DNA of 64,000 bases from Lichtheimia corymbifera B2541 (GCA_000697475.1 JNEU01001107.1:1-64000), one strand, 5' to 3'. Positions 33,220-45,375 are shown, counted from the first letter of the stretch. Notes: generated by a model not told the origin, from the sequence alone. Numbers and translations are program-made.

Positions 33220-36200
33220 ATGGCATCTTCAAAGTACAAATGGCATTCATTTTCAGTGGAAGAGTTCCCATTCAAACGACAAAAAGTATCTCGAGCCTGT
33301 CAACTATGCCGACAAAAGAAAATGCGGTGCGACGGCAGTACGTCTTGTAGTGTTCCTTGTTCTTGCATTCGCTAATCGGCATTTCTTATTAGAGAAGCCA
33401 TGTGCACGCTGCGATCAACATGATAGCCCATGTGTATACGACGAACAACCCAATCGGCGTACACCAACTGCACGAAAGGTGAAGCACGAAGACGACGTTT
33501 CAAATAGCGATTCTAGTGGAGCAGCAGCAGTACTGGTATCAAAGCAGCAGCGTATCAATCATGCCGATCCGAAACGACCTTATCAACATCATCCAGCATC
33601 GCCTATACCCTCAACATCTCCCATATCAAAAAGACCGCATATGGACGAGCAATATATCAGAAAGCATTTGAAACGGATATCATTCACCAACGCAATGTAT
33701 GAATCCATGCGACAACATCCACGCACCAATGCTATCACACGCAGTTATCTTTTTGCCACTTCTCTCCCTCCGCTTATGCTCGATTTCTTCAACCTGACAT
33801 CTCAACCATTTCAAATATGGACATCATTTACTCGACATTTCCGTGAATGGATGCGACTGAATACGATTGAGAGTAGCGATGCCGTGACACACGAAGCATT
33901 AGCGCTGTTTACCAAACACAATCTCCTGTATGGATCCTTGTTTGATTTTGGTGAATTGAACCATAGCCTCACATCTGGATTCCTGATGCAGGTACAAGCT
34001 ATTCAAGACGAGGATTCTCCCAATACCATGATTCTATGCGCTATCCTGAGTCTCGTATTTTATGCAGCCTTTCAATCACTAGCCACTTCATACCAAGATA
34101 TCGCTCAACGTTTGGAGGATTGCGCAAATCTATGTTTTCAGGAAGCACAACGACGCTTTTTACGAGATACTTTTATGTCAACATCAAGAGAGTTTGATCG
34201 AGAATGGTTGTTGCAATTGACACGCGTATCAGTATTACTCACCCATTACGCCTGTACGGCCATTGACGAGGAGACTGCCTATATGACATTGCGACTTGGG
34301 ATTGGATATGCAGCACGATGTTCATTGATTTCAGCAAGCAACGACGCTGAATTGGATGTTGACGAATGCAAACGCGACAAGAGATTGTTGAGCGTGCTTG
34401 ATGCATGGCAGACTTGGTTATCGTTTTATTTGCATCGAGACGACTGGATCATCGAAAGCTTAACTGGAATGGGGAGCAGCGATCCACCAATTGAAGACAA
34501 GGCTGCTGTTGATGATTGTAGTCCTGGAAATCAATCATGGGCGATCCATGCCACTCAAGCGTATACGGGCTTTTTAAAACAAGTATCCAGCACAAATATG
34601 ACGCTGCAGGATATCAAGGTATGTGGATGAGGATATATGAGCGAAAAGGATTGTACCAATACGATTATTTGTATCATAGCGACGAATTAATCATCTTGCA
34701 TGTTGGTCGCAACAACAGCAACCACCACCATCACCATCGATACCAGGCAACGCAACGCTGGATGAGCAGCAGCAGCAGATATTACCAACCACGAGTCCAA
34801 CATCGATACTTGCTTTATATCATCACACGCTTGCCATTCAACTTTACTTTTGCCAGATACCACAATCGCTGCAATTCTTCATACAACAACAAAAGACAAT
34901 TGTAAAGCAGGATGATGATTCACCAGCCAATGAAAGCAGCAATTACATGCTAGATTTATGCGATGCAGCCGCAGCAGAGATTGTACATATTGTGGATAAT
35001 CTTACGGTTGAATATCCAACCACATCACCTGATGAGAATGTACGAACGACATCTCGTGAGCCAATTGCACATGCTGTGTTATATCCGATATTCCTTGCAG
35101 CATCCATGAGTGTGTTGTGCCTGAAGTTACGACGACCTTCTGTGGGAGCTGATATTCAAGACGTTAGCGATGTCAAGGTTACTGGAAGTCGGGATGAAGA
35201 TATGGAGCTTGCGACAGCAGTAGCAAAGGAGGAAGGACTGACAATGACGCCTCTACGCAAGCTACAACGATTGTTGCATCCTATTTGCTCGCAGATCGAT
35301 GTCGCCAACGTGATTACCCGTCCACTGGGAGAAATCCAAGCTACAAATGATATCGCCACCGCCACCACAACCAAGACAGAGATGAGTCATCAGCATGTTA
35401 CTGATAGTGGATGCTCAATGGATGTGGGAACACCGATGTTAAACGCTGCTTCAGCACAACAACAACAACAACAACAGAGGATGATGATGAGAGCACCGCC
35501 ACGACATAACGAGCAATTATGGCCAGCAACAACAACAGCTGATCTGGATCACTCGACGGCATTAATAGAGGATCAGGCATTTTATAGCGATTCAATGACT
35601 TCACGTGGGATGGTGCATGTAATGTCACGACGCAATGATATCGACCGAGAGCAGCTTGAAAAGTTATCACATAAACGCGATCTGCACTATACCACAGCTG
35701 TTACAAGTACATTGTCATCATCTATGGACGTCTTTGGTGTTTATCCTGCAGCACCTCCAGCACCGCCTTTGCCAGTATCGTCCATGTATTTTGGTAACAC
35801 TAGCAAACAAGTAACCATGCAACAACAGCAAGCGATACCAACTACTCTGCACCATCATCACCACAATTTCTCGGGACAAAAACGACAGCACCCGTTGCAA
35901 CAACAACAACATCAGCAGCAGCAGCAATTGCAACAGCAATACCAAACAAAGCGGATACGTGGTCACAGTACATCATCTTATGAATCAATGATGCCAATGA
36001 CTTATCTTCGAGGAGGAACAGCTGCAGCAGCTGCAGCTGCCGCAGCTATTTCACCTACCACGCCACGACGATTTTCCTATGGCAGCAGTACTGGCACCAA
36101 CATGACTGAGTACCCTGATCAAGTGGCCTTCAATATGTATTCGGATGACTATTTGCAATTGATGGACATGAGTGAACCACCATCAACACCTGAGCCTGTG

Positions 36201-36998
36201 TTGACAGCAGCAGCAGCGGCAGCGGCAGCAGCAGCAGGTGGTGGTGGCGGTAGTATGGCCCCTTCATCATCCACAGTGGTAGCCAATGGAATGAGTAGCA
36301 GCAATAGTAGCCCTGCCATGTTTTCTATGAGTCCACCAGCAGCAGCTGCCACAGCAACAACAACAACAACCAATAATAGCACACCGTTACTTCCCAAACC
36401 GAATCCCAAGAAACGAGCGCAAACGGTACGTAAGAGCTGGGCAGGCCAACAAAAGGAAACGGAGCCCTTTCATGGATCAATGATGGAGACATTGCATACG
36501 GGTGCTGCTGGTGCTGCTGGTCATACAAGCAATACTGCAGCAGCTGCTGCTGCTATGATGGATTCGTTCCTTTCATCAACAGCTTCCACATCCCCAACCG
36601 TCACAGCTACCAACACTGAACAACAGCAACAACAACAATCCAGCACGCTCACTAATGATGATAATAACAACATGTGGTATTTTCTTGAATCGGCTCGTTT
36701 TGCTCAAGCACCTACTGCTGCTGCTACTCCTGCTGCACCCACACCCACACCTACTGCTTCATGGCCATCATCAACCCGTAGTAATAGTCGACAACAGCGA
36801 CAAGTGTATCATCATCATCACCATCATCATCAACATGCAAAAGCAAGACATCATTACCCACCACGTCAACCTACACCATCCTCATCCTCATCCTCAGCGG
36901 CAATGCTCAATCAAGATTCATGGATCGCTCTATCTCCCCATACAACAAGCAAAGTGGATCCAAGCGACCAAGATATGTTGAATGCTACATTCGAATAG
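33220..36998 (+). CDS. Zn2Cys6 fungal transcription factor
   Basis: Three exons: 33220-33337, 33393-34618 and 34680-36998, about 1220 residues. The first intron falls inside the DNA-binding domain. Joining it restores the full cluster CQLCRQKKMRCDGKKPCARC followed by DQHDSPC, the C-x2-C-x6-C-x5-C-x2-C-x6-C pattern that binds two zinc ions. A fungal_trans-like helical middle region follows (for example NTMILCAILSLVFYAAF and WLLQLTRVSVLLTHYACTAI). The C-terminal 600 residues are unusually rich in homopolymers: several Ala runs of 9-10, Gln runs, Ser, Thr, and a His run of eight. Such factors regulate metabolism or stress genes in the nucleus. The target pathway is not deducible. Upstream in-frame sequence before 33220 is a TG-repeat translation and is not counted. 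Confidence 0.87.
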
Positions 36999-37355
36999 CT
37001 GATTATTATATATTGTATATATATACGTATAGTACATACCTTTTTCATTTTTGGCGTTTATATATAAACTTGGGAATCTGGTGGGTACAATAATGGATAT
37101 CAGGGGCGAATGGATCATTTTATTATGTTTTGGAACACGCTAGAATATCATTACTGTGGGGGCAATATAAAAAGAGTGACATTAAGCTACATCATATGAT
37201 GATGCATCATCCATCATCATCACTATCTCTGATCTGATATCGTAATGAGAGACATTAGCCAGTCACGAGGAGGCGAGTTAAGCTTCGGGTAAGAATGGAC
37301 AACTGCGCTGTATCCGGCGAGGACAACTGTAACGACCAACCAACTCAACTCGATC
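36999..37355. other. Intergenic, no gene recognised
   Basis: Contains a TATATA-rich 3' flank (37005-37070) and an ATGATGATGCATCATCCATC near-palindrome at 37197-37220. It ends in the promoter of the E2-variant gene. Confidence 0.4.
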
Positions 37356-38179
37356 ATGGCTGAAGGTAGGTGACCTTGACAGTGCTTCAATGGACACCCT
37401 TTTCTTGCATGGGTCTTGCATTCTCAATGGCATGGCATGCTTGATGGGGTGTTTTCACAGCACCTAAAGTTGACAACCCAGTCGTTAATGTATGTATGTA
37501 TGTGTTGACACGATGTAGTCCCTCGCAATTTCCGCCTACTTGAAGAGCTCGAAAAGGGCGAAAAGGGTATTGGAGACGGTACTTGCAGCTACGGTTTGGC
37601 CGATGACGACTTGCTTATGCACAACTGGCATGCTACTATCTTGGGTCCTCCTCACGTAAGTACTTTTGTGTGTGTGTGTGTGTGTGTACCTTGGGTGACT
37701 ACATCATCATCATCATCCCCTTTCCTCCCGTTTCCTTGGCCACCTCCCCCAATTTTCCCAAATTCAATATCACCAAGATGAATTGACATGCTTTATTTTG
37801 TGTATAGTCTGTTCACGAGAATCGCATCTACAGCCTTAAAATCATGTGTGGCGACAAGTATCCCGATCTTCCTCCTGAAGTCCACTTTGTTTCGCGCATC
37901 AACCTCCCAAGCGTCAACACCCAAACTGGAAAGGTAGGACCATTCATTCGACAACCAGAATATAGATTCATGAAATGAGTAGGTCGAACCTTCCCGTTTG
38001 CCTTGCCTTGCCCACTGGAGACGTAACTACACCCTTGAAACTCTTTTGGTCGAACTTAGAAGGTAAAAAAAGAATGAGCGATTCATTATGGATTGGATAA
38101 TGAACCTATTTTCTTTGTTAGGGAGATGGCCACTGTTGGCAGAAAGTTACCCCAACCTGCTGAAGGCACCACATTCTAA
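37356..38179 (+). CDS. MMS2: Ubiquitin E2 variant, Mms2/UEV family
   Basis: Six short exons, about 37356-37365, 37461-37489 (end uncertain), 37519-37655, 37808-37933, 37983-38062 and 38122-38179. The product is about 145 residues and reads [60 protein letters not shown] and ends [20 protein letters not shown]. These match Mms2/UBE2V end to end. As in all UEVs the catalytic cysteine is absent from the position after the HPN-like segment. Mms2 pairs with Ubc13 to build Lys63-linked ubiquitin chains, notably on PCNA, for error-free bypass of DNA damage. The exon 2 donor falls in a GTATGTATGTATGT run, so one of three GT sites is used; only the second keeps frame. Confidence 0.92.
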
Positions 38180-38501
38180 TTTCGATAGAGAGAGTATATC
38201 AAAAAGAGTGGTGGGAGAGTGTTTGCGTTCGTGTCTTTTCTTTACTTTATTCATCAAATGCATCTTGTCCACATATCCACATTCGTTTCCACTTTACCCA
38301 ATTCGTTCGCTATCATCTATACATACACACAAACGCAAAGCAGCATTTATTTTATATCCTTACGGACTTGTTGAAAAGTCTATATATACACATGATGATG
38401 ATGAGAATGAAAATTGGTGTAGGCAGTGTGTGTGTGCGTGCGTGGTTGAAACAACAATAATGATAGAGGGGTGGTAAAAAGTAGTAACGGGATCATGATG
38501 G

Positions 38502-39545
38502 CTATTTCCAGTAATTGTAATATTTATCACCATGATGCTTCATGTCTTCACTGAGATCGTCCCATTTCGTATGTGGCTGGCCGGTGGATGGATCAACAGG
38601 CTTGGCCTTTAGTCGCGCATGGTCTTCACGTAGCCATTTGTAACAAAGCGCCATCAGGGGTGAATCCAAAATGTTATTGTCTCGATGGTATTGCTTGATA
38701 TCCTCCAATTCCTGGCAATTATCCATATCATTCATGCTAAGAACGGTGCCATCAGAAACATGAGCCACTTGAGTAGGCCATTGTGCCAAACCTATAAAAC
38801 ATCATTTGTTATCGATGGGGGAGGTTGGTCTATCTATGTCTCTTTTCCTTACCATCAAAGATATGGGTTGCATAAAGCTATAGTATTGATATGCATGATG
38901 AGTTTCCAATGTTTCATTTATGCAAACACGACCTTCTACTCACAATGGTTGCACCACGTTGCTCCGTTTCTTCGCGTAAATAATTCAAAAACTCGGCACG
39001 AACAAGGACATCCAAATCGACTGTAACTTCATCAAGCAATAATAGATCCCAAGGCTGCAAAAGACCCATCACCAATTGTACACGACGACGTTGGCCATCC
39101 GATCGCTGGTGCATACGCCAATGAATATCCACATCAAGCACTTGCAATAACTTGGCTGTCCGCTCGGGCCAACGATGACTACCCATGCTCATAAGAAGAT
39201 ACTCGACGGTGAGATCACTCTTGACAATGGGGTTATTGGCCCATTCAGTCCCCAAGTAGGTCACTCCCTAATCAACCGCTTGTTAATAAGAACATCGCCA
39301 TTGACATTGGTTGTGAATATGCTTACAGCGGGTGCGTCGAGGAATGCATTCTTGCCAAAGACATGGACATTGCCGGGTACTTTGCGCTTGCCTGCTAAGA
39401 TACGTAACAAGGTTGTTTTGCCAGCACCATTGGCGCCCACCAACAAGCAACGGGATCCTCGTTCAAGTTGTAAATTCATATCTTGCAGAATGGCAGGACC
39501 ACCATAGTCAAAGTTTAGGTTGTCTACATCGATAGCTAAATCCAT
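38502..39545 (-). CDS. CAF16: Caf16-type soluble ABC ATPase
   Basis: Four exons: 39545-39327, 39267-38944, 38877-38853 and 38791-38502. It is a single nucleotide-binding domain without membrane helices. Walker A is [11 protein letters not shown]. The signature is [10 protein letters not shown] (LSGGQ replaced by RSDGQ). Walker B is [14 protein letters not shown], and the H-loop is in YATHIFDGL. The extended C-terminal region ([17 protein letters not shown] and following) is typical of yeast Caf16 and plant ABCI19/20/21. Caf16 associates with the Ccr4-Not complex and the RNA polymerase II mediator. Its ATPase role is poorly understood. The third exon is just 25 nt. Confidence 0.9.
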
Positions 39546-39903
39546 GATGAATAAAGATGAAAAGAAAGATGAAGAAGCGCTGTGCCCGTGTGTGACACGA
39601 AATAGATCCTCTCTCTCCCCCCCCCTTTTGTTGCTGATGTTTCTTAAGCTTTGCATATTCTTTATTTCATGGGAATGCTTTGTAGCTCCCATTGATGCAA
39701 TCGATGCATGTATGAAAATTTGTACACAAGGTTTGGGGGGAAGGGAAGGGAAGGGAAGAGGGGAATAGAATGTAGCATGCGCAAGCGCAGCATGTAAAGA
39801 GGGAAGTTGAGATTTGTACAAAAGAGCGAGATGAATGAATGTATCGACAAAATGGATGGTGGTGGGTTTGTACATCATGCAGATATAATATAAACATGCT
39901 TGT

Positions 39904-40122
39904 TCACATTGGATAGTCATTGATATCAGCCATACCCAAAAGCTTGTTCATTTCGAGTGGGTTGCTAGGACCTTCAAACGCTCGCTTTTGATAATAGTTG
40001 AGTCTCGAGTCATGTACAAAGGGACTTGCTGCTAATTCAGCATCAAACACGGGTAGTGCAAGTACGCATGAACCAGCAAGATAGGTTGCAGATAATATAA
40101 GTATGGATCGCATGGTCAACAT
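39904..40122 (-). CDS. Small secreted precursor with Kex2-type site, unrecognised
   Basis: 72 residues from the ATG at 40122 (a second ATG lies at 40113). The start MLTMRSILILSATYLAGSC is a signal peptide with a likely cleavage near LALP. A short propeptide-like stretch ends in QKR at residues 45-47, which fits Kex2/furin cleavage. The remainder is a 25-residue acidic peptide that starts AFEGPSN and ends NDYPM. A good TATAAAAG lies 77 bp upstream. This is the layout of a processed secreted peptide. It has only one cysteine, inside the signal segment, so it is not a defensin or hydrophobin. It is unlike CaaX-type pheromones. I recognise no family. It is convergent with nothing and lies 359 bp upstream of CAF16 on the same strand. 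Confidence 0.6.
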   Translation of the reverse strand: MLTMRSILILSATYLAGSCVLALPVFDAELAASPFVHDSRLNYYQKRAFEGPSNPLEMNKLLGMADINDYPM

Positions 40123-40198
40123 GATAGAGTAGTAAGAGAAAGAAACAGGGTAGAGATAGGTGTAGCGTGTGAAGGTGGTCATCACCACGAGACGTTTG

Positions 40199-40206
40199 CT
40201 TTTATA
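40199..40206 (-). promoter_or_regulatory. TATA box of the small secreted precursor gene
   Basis: On the minus strand the sequence is TATAAAAG, 77 bp upstream of the ATG at 40122. It is the clearest TATA box I noticed in the window and suggests strong or regulated expression. Confidence 0.5.
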
Positions 40207-41552
40207 TCAATGGATTCTGTCACCCACACCCCATTCACCCCCAACCCCCAAAATGACCAAACCAAGTTTCCTTCGTTTGGACATCGTGGCGCATGTGTGT
40301 GTATGTGTGTGTGTATGTTTGTTATCGCTTACAATACACTTTTACCGCCGGTATCCTTACCGAGAATGGCAGCTTATGAGCGAAAGAGAGAGCAAGAGCG
40401 TGTTCCCTCCCTGATATCCCCCAAAGCAATAAATCTATGCGTCTTTGGAAAAAAGGAGACAATTAGGTATAGGAAGGGAAAAAAGTTTGCTGTCTTGATT
40501 TATCCATTTGATTTAGTCGTTATACGGCTAGTAATCTGCGCGTACATGCAGCATTGGCACCTTCGGCACTTTTGTGTTTCAATAGATCCTCGGGAATACT
40601 TGAGACAATGGCGTGCCCATCGGCATCATTTCCGTTCATCCTGTTTTCTTTTTGGCGCTAATGAAGCTTTTGCAGCAGGGAAATGAAAAACAGCACTAAA
40701 ACGCTTGTTAGCTTTCTCATTCTCTTTATTATTCAACATCCCTCCCCCCAACAACCCTACCACTCCTTTCTTGACAAGGTTTCTATTACAAAATAGAATT
40801 AGCGACAATGATGTAAATGATTGTTGTCTTTGACTCATGATAAAATCACATCCAAAATGTGTAACTGATCCCGTTCCTGGTTGCCATGTGTAACAAACAT
40901 TCTTTACACAATCAAACGCATTCAAGACAAGGATGTCCATTCTTGGTGAGTTGAAAAACACAAAACATTAAAGGGATTATTGCATTGTGCTGCGTTGTAA
41001 ACGAATGGAATGCTCTGCATAAATCATTCTCATTCACTTGACATCGTTGCTGTGTATGTAATATGTAGTGGAACACTGCCTTATTGACGAATGATTAATC
41101 ATCTTCTTGGTATGACGACATTGGCCCCCACCACACACACAAAAAAGTGAACATGGTCTGAGCATTTCATGTCTTGTGATAATTGGATTGGATGATCCAG
41201 GGGGGGGGAAGGATGGGGCTGTGGATTCTATGCCATGTTGGCGTGTCTTAAGGAACAAGGTGGAATAGCCTTTTTCTTTACTCAACGCCGTTAATGATGA
41301 TTATCTCTCATAGGGCACCAATCGTACTGCATCGATGAAGATTTCTTCTGTTGTCCTTTACCACGAGACATCCATGTTCCATATTAACTACAATCAACAC
41401 TGAAGTACGGCTAGTGATCCATTTTATCAATTTGCAGCGCGAGTGTGAATGTGCCCTTGGTGTACCAAATTAAGCTTTTCCCTCTCTTTCCTTCACTGGT
41501 ATTCTCCGTTCACACAACAGCAGCTGCTCTTTTATTCCGAGAAAAAGTCCAA
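40207..41552. other. Intergenic, no gene recognised
   Basis: About 1.35 kb upstream of the SH3-EH gene. It has a (GT)n tract at 40294-40318 and a G run at 41200-41208. Frames such as 40626-40961 on the minus strand lack motifs. The pyrimidine-rich segment at 41475-41550 is a likely leader. Confidence 0.4.
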
Positions 41553-43625
41553 ATGAAGGCCATTGCCATCTACAACTGCACAGCTGACGACGATGAGGAG
41601 CTCTCGTTCAAAGAAGGCGATATCTTGACTGATGTCAAAAAGTCCAATGAGGATGGCTGGTATGAAGGACGATTAGAAGCCACGAACAGTCGAGGTCTAT
41701 TTCCCTACAACTATGTCAAGTTCATTACCGAGTCTGCAACCTCCAAAGCGATTCCACGGTCGACGCTAGGTGCTAGCAACAACACTGCTGCCATGGATAA
41801 CCAGTTCAGTGCAAGCGTTTCACCACCCAACTCGACGTTATCTTCGACATGGTCGGTTATTTCTACACGAGATGATGATACGATTGATCATCATCATCAT
41901 CATCATCAATCAACCCCAGCACCACCCTTGTCTTCTTCATCAGCAACACGTCCTCTTTATCCACCCATGTCTGCTACCATGACAGCAACCAACACAACAC
42001 CATCACCACCACCACCAGCAACGCCATCTTTCAACAACAACAACAATGATAAGGCATTGAAGGCAGCAGATGCTTTTGAAAAGGCTATAATGCAACAACA
42101 AAAACCAACAACACTCAAACCGACCTCCAAGCCAGCAGGTACTTCTGTTGTACCTTTGACATTGACAGAGGATAAGGATCATAAACCAGCTACTGCACCA
42201 AAACCTGCTCAATTGCGAAAAACCAGCATATCATCGCCATCTTCTTCGGTAGCATCACGTGTACGATCCTTTTCCACATCAGCAGCACAACATAATGATA
42301 CGCCGGATACAACACGACCACGCAATAATAGCAATGCGATGCCCATCATTCGCCCAAAGCCATACGCTACCAAATCAACCGCTAGCAGCACAACGGTGAA
42401 TCGGCCTGGAAAGATGAATAATGGCACACCAAACAGAGAACAGCGGATGGAAAAGGTGATATTTGATAATGATGTGGTGGAAGATGACGATGGATACCAG
42501 GTTGTTACTCCTTCACTTCTTCGACAACGTCAACCATCATCCATGATTACAACCAAATCAGCTGCTTTTAGCACCAAACCAGTATTACCTGCACCTTCCA
42601 AGATGGCAACTGCTGCTGTTGCTTCCAAGCCTATCATGTCTGATACAAAGCCATTCTTTGTTTCCTCGTCTTCTTCGTCTTCACCATCACCAGCATCATC
42701 ACATAAACCGACACCTGTGGCTTCCCCAACAAGAGGAAAAGAACAATCATCCAAGTTGGCAGACTTGCCTACAGCTACGAATCCTGCACCCAAGCTACCA
42801 TCACGACCTGTGTCTACAGCTAGCCGCAGACCACGTTCGTCTAGATCTACATCCACAACGCCATCCGTATCAAAAGCCAATACACCTTCACCAACAATGA
42901 ATGCAGCTATTATAGAAAAGAAACAAACACCACCAGCACCGCATCCAAAGCCTCCACAGCTATCTCAGGACACATCTTCATCAACATCGCCACGTGCTAA
43001 GGGTCGTAGTGTATCCAATCCACCACCTCTTCAACCAAAACCATCTTTTTCAGCCAAACAATCAGCTATCAAACCAGAGGTGCCTGTTCAGAGTAAGCCA
43101 GAAGTCATTCGTAAACCACCACCACCGCCACCAACACAAGCAGCAGCAACACCAGCACTTCCTGTTCGACCTGTTGCTGCCAGACGCGAGCAATTTGAAC
43201 AATCAGACAACACTGCCAATCGTGCACGTTCCAAATCGAATGGATGGAAACCACCTTCTACTACAAGCAATACACCACCTTTATTACCCGCACGGACCAA
43301 TGCTATCCCTGTTGCACAACGTCAACCGCCACCACCACCATCATCATCCATCATGGAGAAAAAGACACCGCCACCTCCACCACCCTCACGACCTGTTCAA
43401 AGCACCTATCGATACGAAGAATTATTCAATGCTATTAATGATGATGGGATTGTCGATGGAGAAACAGCCAGAGTGATTTGGAAAAGGAGCAAAGTGCCGG
43501 ATGATGTATTAGCTCGGATATGGCAGCAATGTGATCCCAAGGGCTGTGGTATGCTCAACAAGGCCGCTTTTATCCAAGGCATGCGTGAAATTGATACAGT
43601 GCTAGCTCAAAAGTCTTTTGCATAA
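41553..43625 (+). CDS. SH3 and EH domain endocytic adaptor
   Basis: One exon of about 690 residues; the ATG at 41553 starts directly at the SH3 domain (MKAIAIYNCTADDDEELSFK, ILTDVKKSNEDGWYEGRL, GLFPYNYVKFI). A disordered middle of about 560 residues, rich in Pro, Ser and Thr, holds many PxxP motifs and several PPPPPP stretches, which are ligands for SH3 domains. The C-terminus (YEELFNAINDDGIVDGETAR, VPDDVLARIWQQCDPKGCGM) is an EH-type EF-hand pair; EH domains bind NPF peptides. This set-up matches adaptors in actin patch and clathrin endocytosis that bridge membrane cargo and actin regulators. The EH calcium loop DPKGCGML is partly degenerate. A full Sla1- or Pan1-type layout is absent, so I assign no symbol. 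Confidence 0.82.
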   Translation: MKAIAIYNCTADDDEELSFKEGDILTDVKKSNEDGWYEGRLEATNSRGLFPYNYVKFITESATSKAIPRSTLGASNNTAAMDNQFSASVSPPNSTLSSTWSVISTRDDDTIDHHHHHHQSTPAPPLSSSSATRPLYPPMSATMTATNTTPSPPPPATPSFNNNNNDKALKAADAFEKAIMQQQKPTTLKPTSKPAGTSVVPLTLTEDKDHKPATAPKPAQLRKTSISSPSSSVASRVRSFSTSAAQHNDTPDTTRPRNNSNAMPIIRPKPYATKSTASSTTVNRPGKMNNGTPNREQRMEKVIFDNDVVEDDDGYQVVTPSLLRQRQPSSMITTKSAAFSTKPVLPAPSKMATAAVASKPIMSDTKPFFVSSSSSSSPSPASSHKPTPVASPTRGKEQSSKLADLPTATNPAPKLPSRPVSTASRRPRSSRSTSTTPSVSKANTPSPTMNAAIIEKKQTPPAPHPKPPQLSQDTSSSTSPRAKGRSVSNPPPLQPKPSFSAKQSAIKPEVPVQSKPEVIRKPPPPPPTQAAATPALPVRPVAARREQFEQSDNTANRARSKSNGWKPPSTTSNTPPLLPARTNAIPVAQRQPPPPPSSSIMEKKTPPPPPPSRPVQSTYRYEELFNAINDDGIVDGETARVIWKRSKVPDDVLARIWQQCDPKGCGMLNKAAFIQGMREIDTVLAQKSFA

Positions 43626-43634
43626 TAATACAAT

Positions 43635-45375
43635 TTATTTTTTCTTGGTCTTGACTTGAATATATAAATGTACAGGGCGTTTGAGTGCTTTAGCAATTTG
43701 AACACGTGCATCGGCAATAACACGATCAATCACTGCCCCATTCGCACCCACAACAATCTTGAGTTGACTCTCTCGTTCCACATAAACATGCTGATCAATG
43801 CGTAAACTCCCATCGGGTAATTCCGTCCATCCCACATTTTCCTATACACATACATCCATATAAGCTACATGTCATTCAATGATTCATGATTGCATATGTA
43901 CCTGTTTCAACATGTAAGGTATATACTGGTGCAACCGCTTAAAGAATTCCACTCGAATAAGCTCTTCGGCTCGTTTCAAATCTGGCATGTCATTCTTGAA
44001 GTCTTTAGGATATAGCCATGGCTTAGGTTTGGCTCGAACAAAGAGATCATTCTATAAAATGGATCAATGTTTTGCTCATCATTTTCTTCTTTCTCCTCCT
44101 GATATCATACCTTGACCGATTCCAATCCATCACCATGCAAAGCAGAGGTATATATGATATTGTCAATTGAAGGACAGGCCTCCTTGTATTTGGCAACAAT
44201 GGCTTCAAGACGTTCTTCATCCGCTACCTCATCAAGTTTGTCCATCTATCATTCATTATGTGAGTGACTCACGTTCTTCCATAAATATATAGAAACCATT
44301 ACCTTATTGATCACCAATGTTGTAGGCAGAGCGAGTTCCCGTAATCGTGCCAGGATCAATTCATCCGCCTTTTGCTTTTCCGTTGACAAAGCCCATGATC
44401 CGTCCACCAATAAAATAACTAGTTCCATGTCGTCAATGAGCATTTCAACCGCATCCTGCGACCTGCCTCCTCCCTCCTTTTTTACCATGATCTGCTTCAT
44501 CTAGTGACCGCCAGGATGATGTAACTAGTGTACGATTCATTCTTGCATGTCGATTGTCAGGTACTACACCGGGCGTATCCAGAAACACCTATGATTCCCA
44601 AACATCAATAAAACCCTTGTTTGACCTTGGTTTCCACATTCCATACCAATTGATGATCGCCGTCTGTAAACACACCCAAGATACGTTCACGCGTAGTATG
44701 TGCCTTGTGTGAAACCACGGATATCTAGCTGCTTGTTAAAAGGGATGTTCATATGCCAATCACAATAAAGACTTACATCCTCGCCCACGATGCCATTCAC
44801 AAGCGTTGACTTTCCAGCATTGGCAGCACCCATCACGGCTACACGCAGCAGGTGTGGATTCGGTGGTTGTTGAATATCTTTGTGTCCCTTGACAAGCCGT
44901 TCAGCCAGACCTAAGATATCATCATCAACATCACATATTTCATCGAATACAATAGATAGGACGTACCAGCTGGTTGTCTAGGATTGATTGGAAACGGGGA
45001 TGATCGACTCGTCGTTGCTGTGGTCACCTTGCTCAAACTGGGCGCTCCCAAAGGTATACTCTTTTTAGTGGATGCCATTGCCATAGTTTCACCTAATGCT
45101 GACTTTTTTGCTAATCCCCTTGTTGTCCATTCCTTGGTACTCTCATTCAATGGCGTTTCACGATGGATAACATGGCGACGAGAAGGCGGTAGCTGAGCAT
45201 TGGCCTTTGGCTTGATCAAGTTACGAGGAATGCCGGTGGATGGATTGGGATCAGAGCTTCGATCGCCCTTGGTGGATAAGCCAGCACGTTGTTTGGCACG
45301 TGACATGATCGAATAATGACATTGGCCACTTGGAGGCGTTGAACGAGCGACAATCGTAGGGCGTATACGTAGCAT
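43635..45375 (-). CDS. Era-like GTPase, mitochondrial ribosome assembly
   Basis: About seven exons, first 45375-44967, last about 43842-43635. The N-terminal 130 residues are Arg/Ser/Thr-rich and fit a mitochondrial presequence plus linker. The GTPase domain shows G1 GAANAGKSTL, G2 TTRERILGV, G3 LDTPG, G4 NK|MD split by an intron (TLVINK then MDKLDEV) and G5 TSALHG. The C-terminal KH domain is seen in QLKIVVGANGAVIDRVIADA. Era proteins bind the 3' end of small-subunit rRNA; the human homologue ERAL1 acts in mitochondrial 28S assembly. One junction, near 44500, is unclear: the best join uses a donor GTCACT and gives SSWRSQDAVEML. The stop lies 9 bp from the stop of the convergent SH3-EH gene. 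Confidence 0.88.

Noticed and set aside
41445..41552. Hydrophobic N-terminal extension of the SH3-EH protein (36 residues)
   Set aside because: The SH3 domain normally starts at the ATG at 41553. The extension lies in a pyrimidine-rich leader and would wrongly suggest a signal peptide on a cytosolic adaptor.
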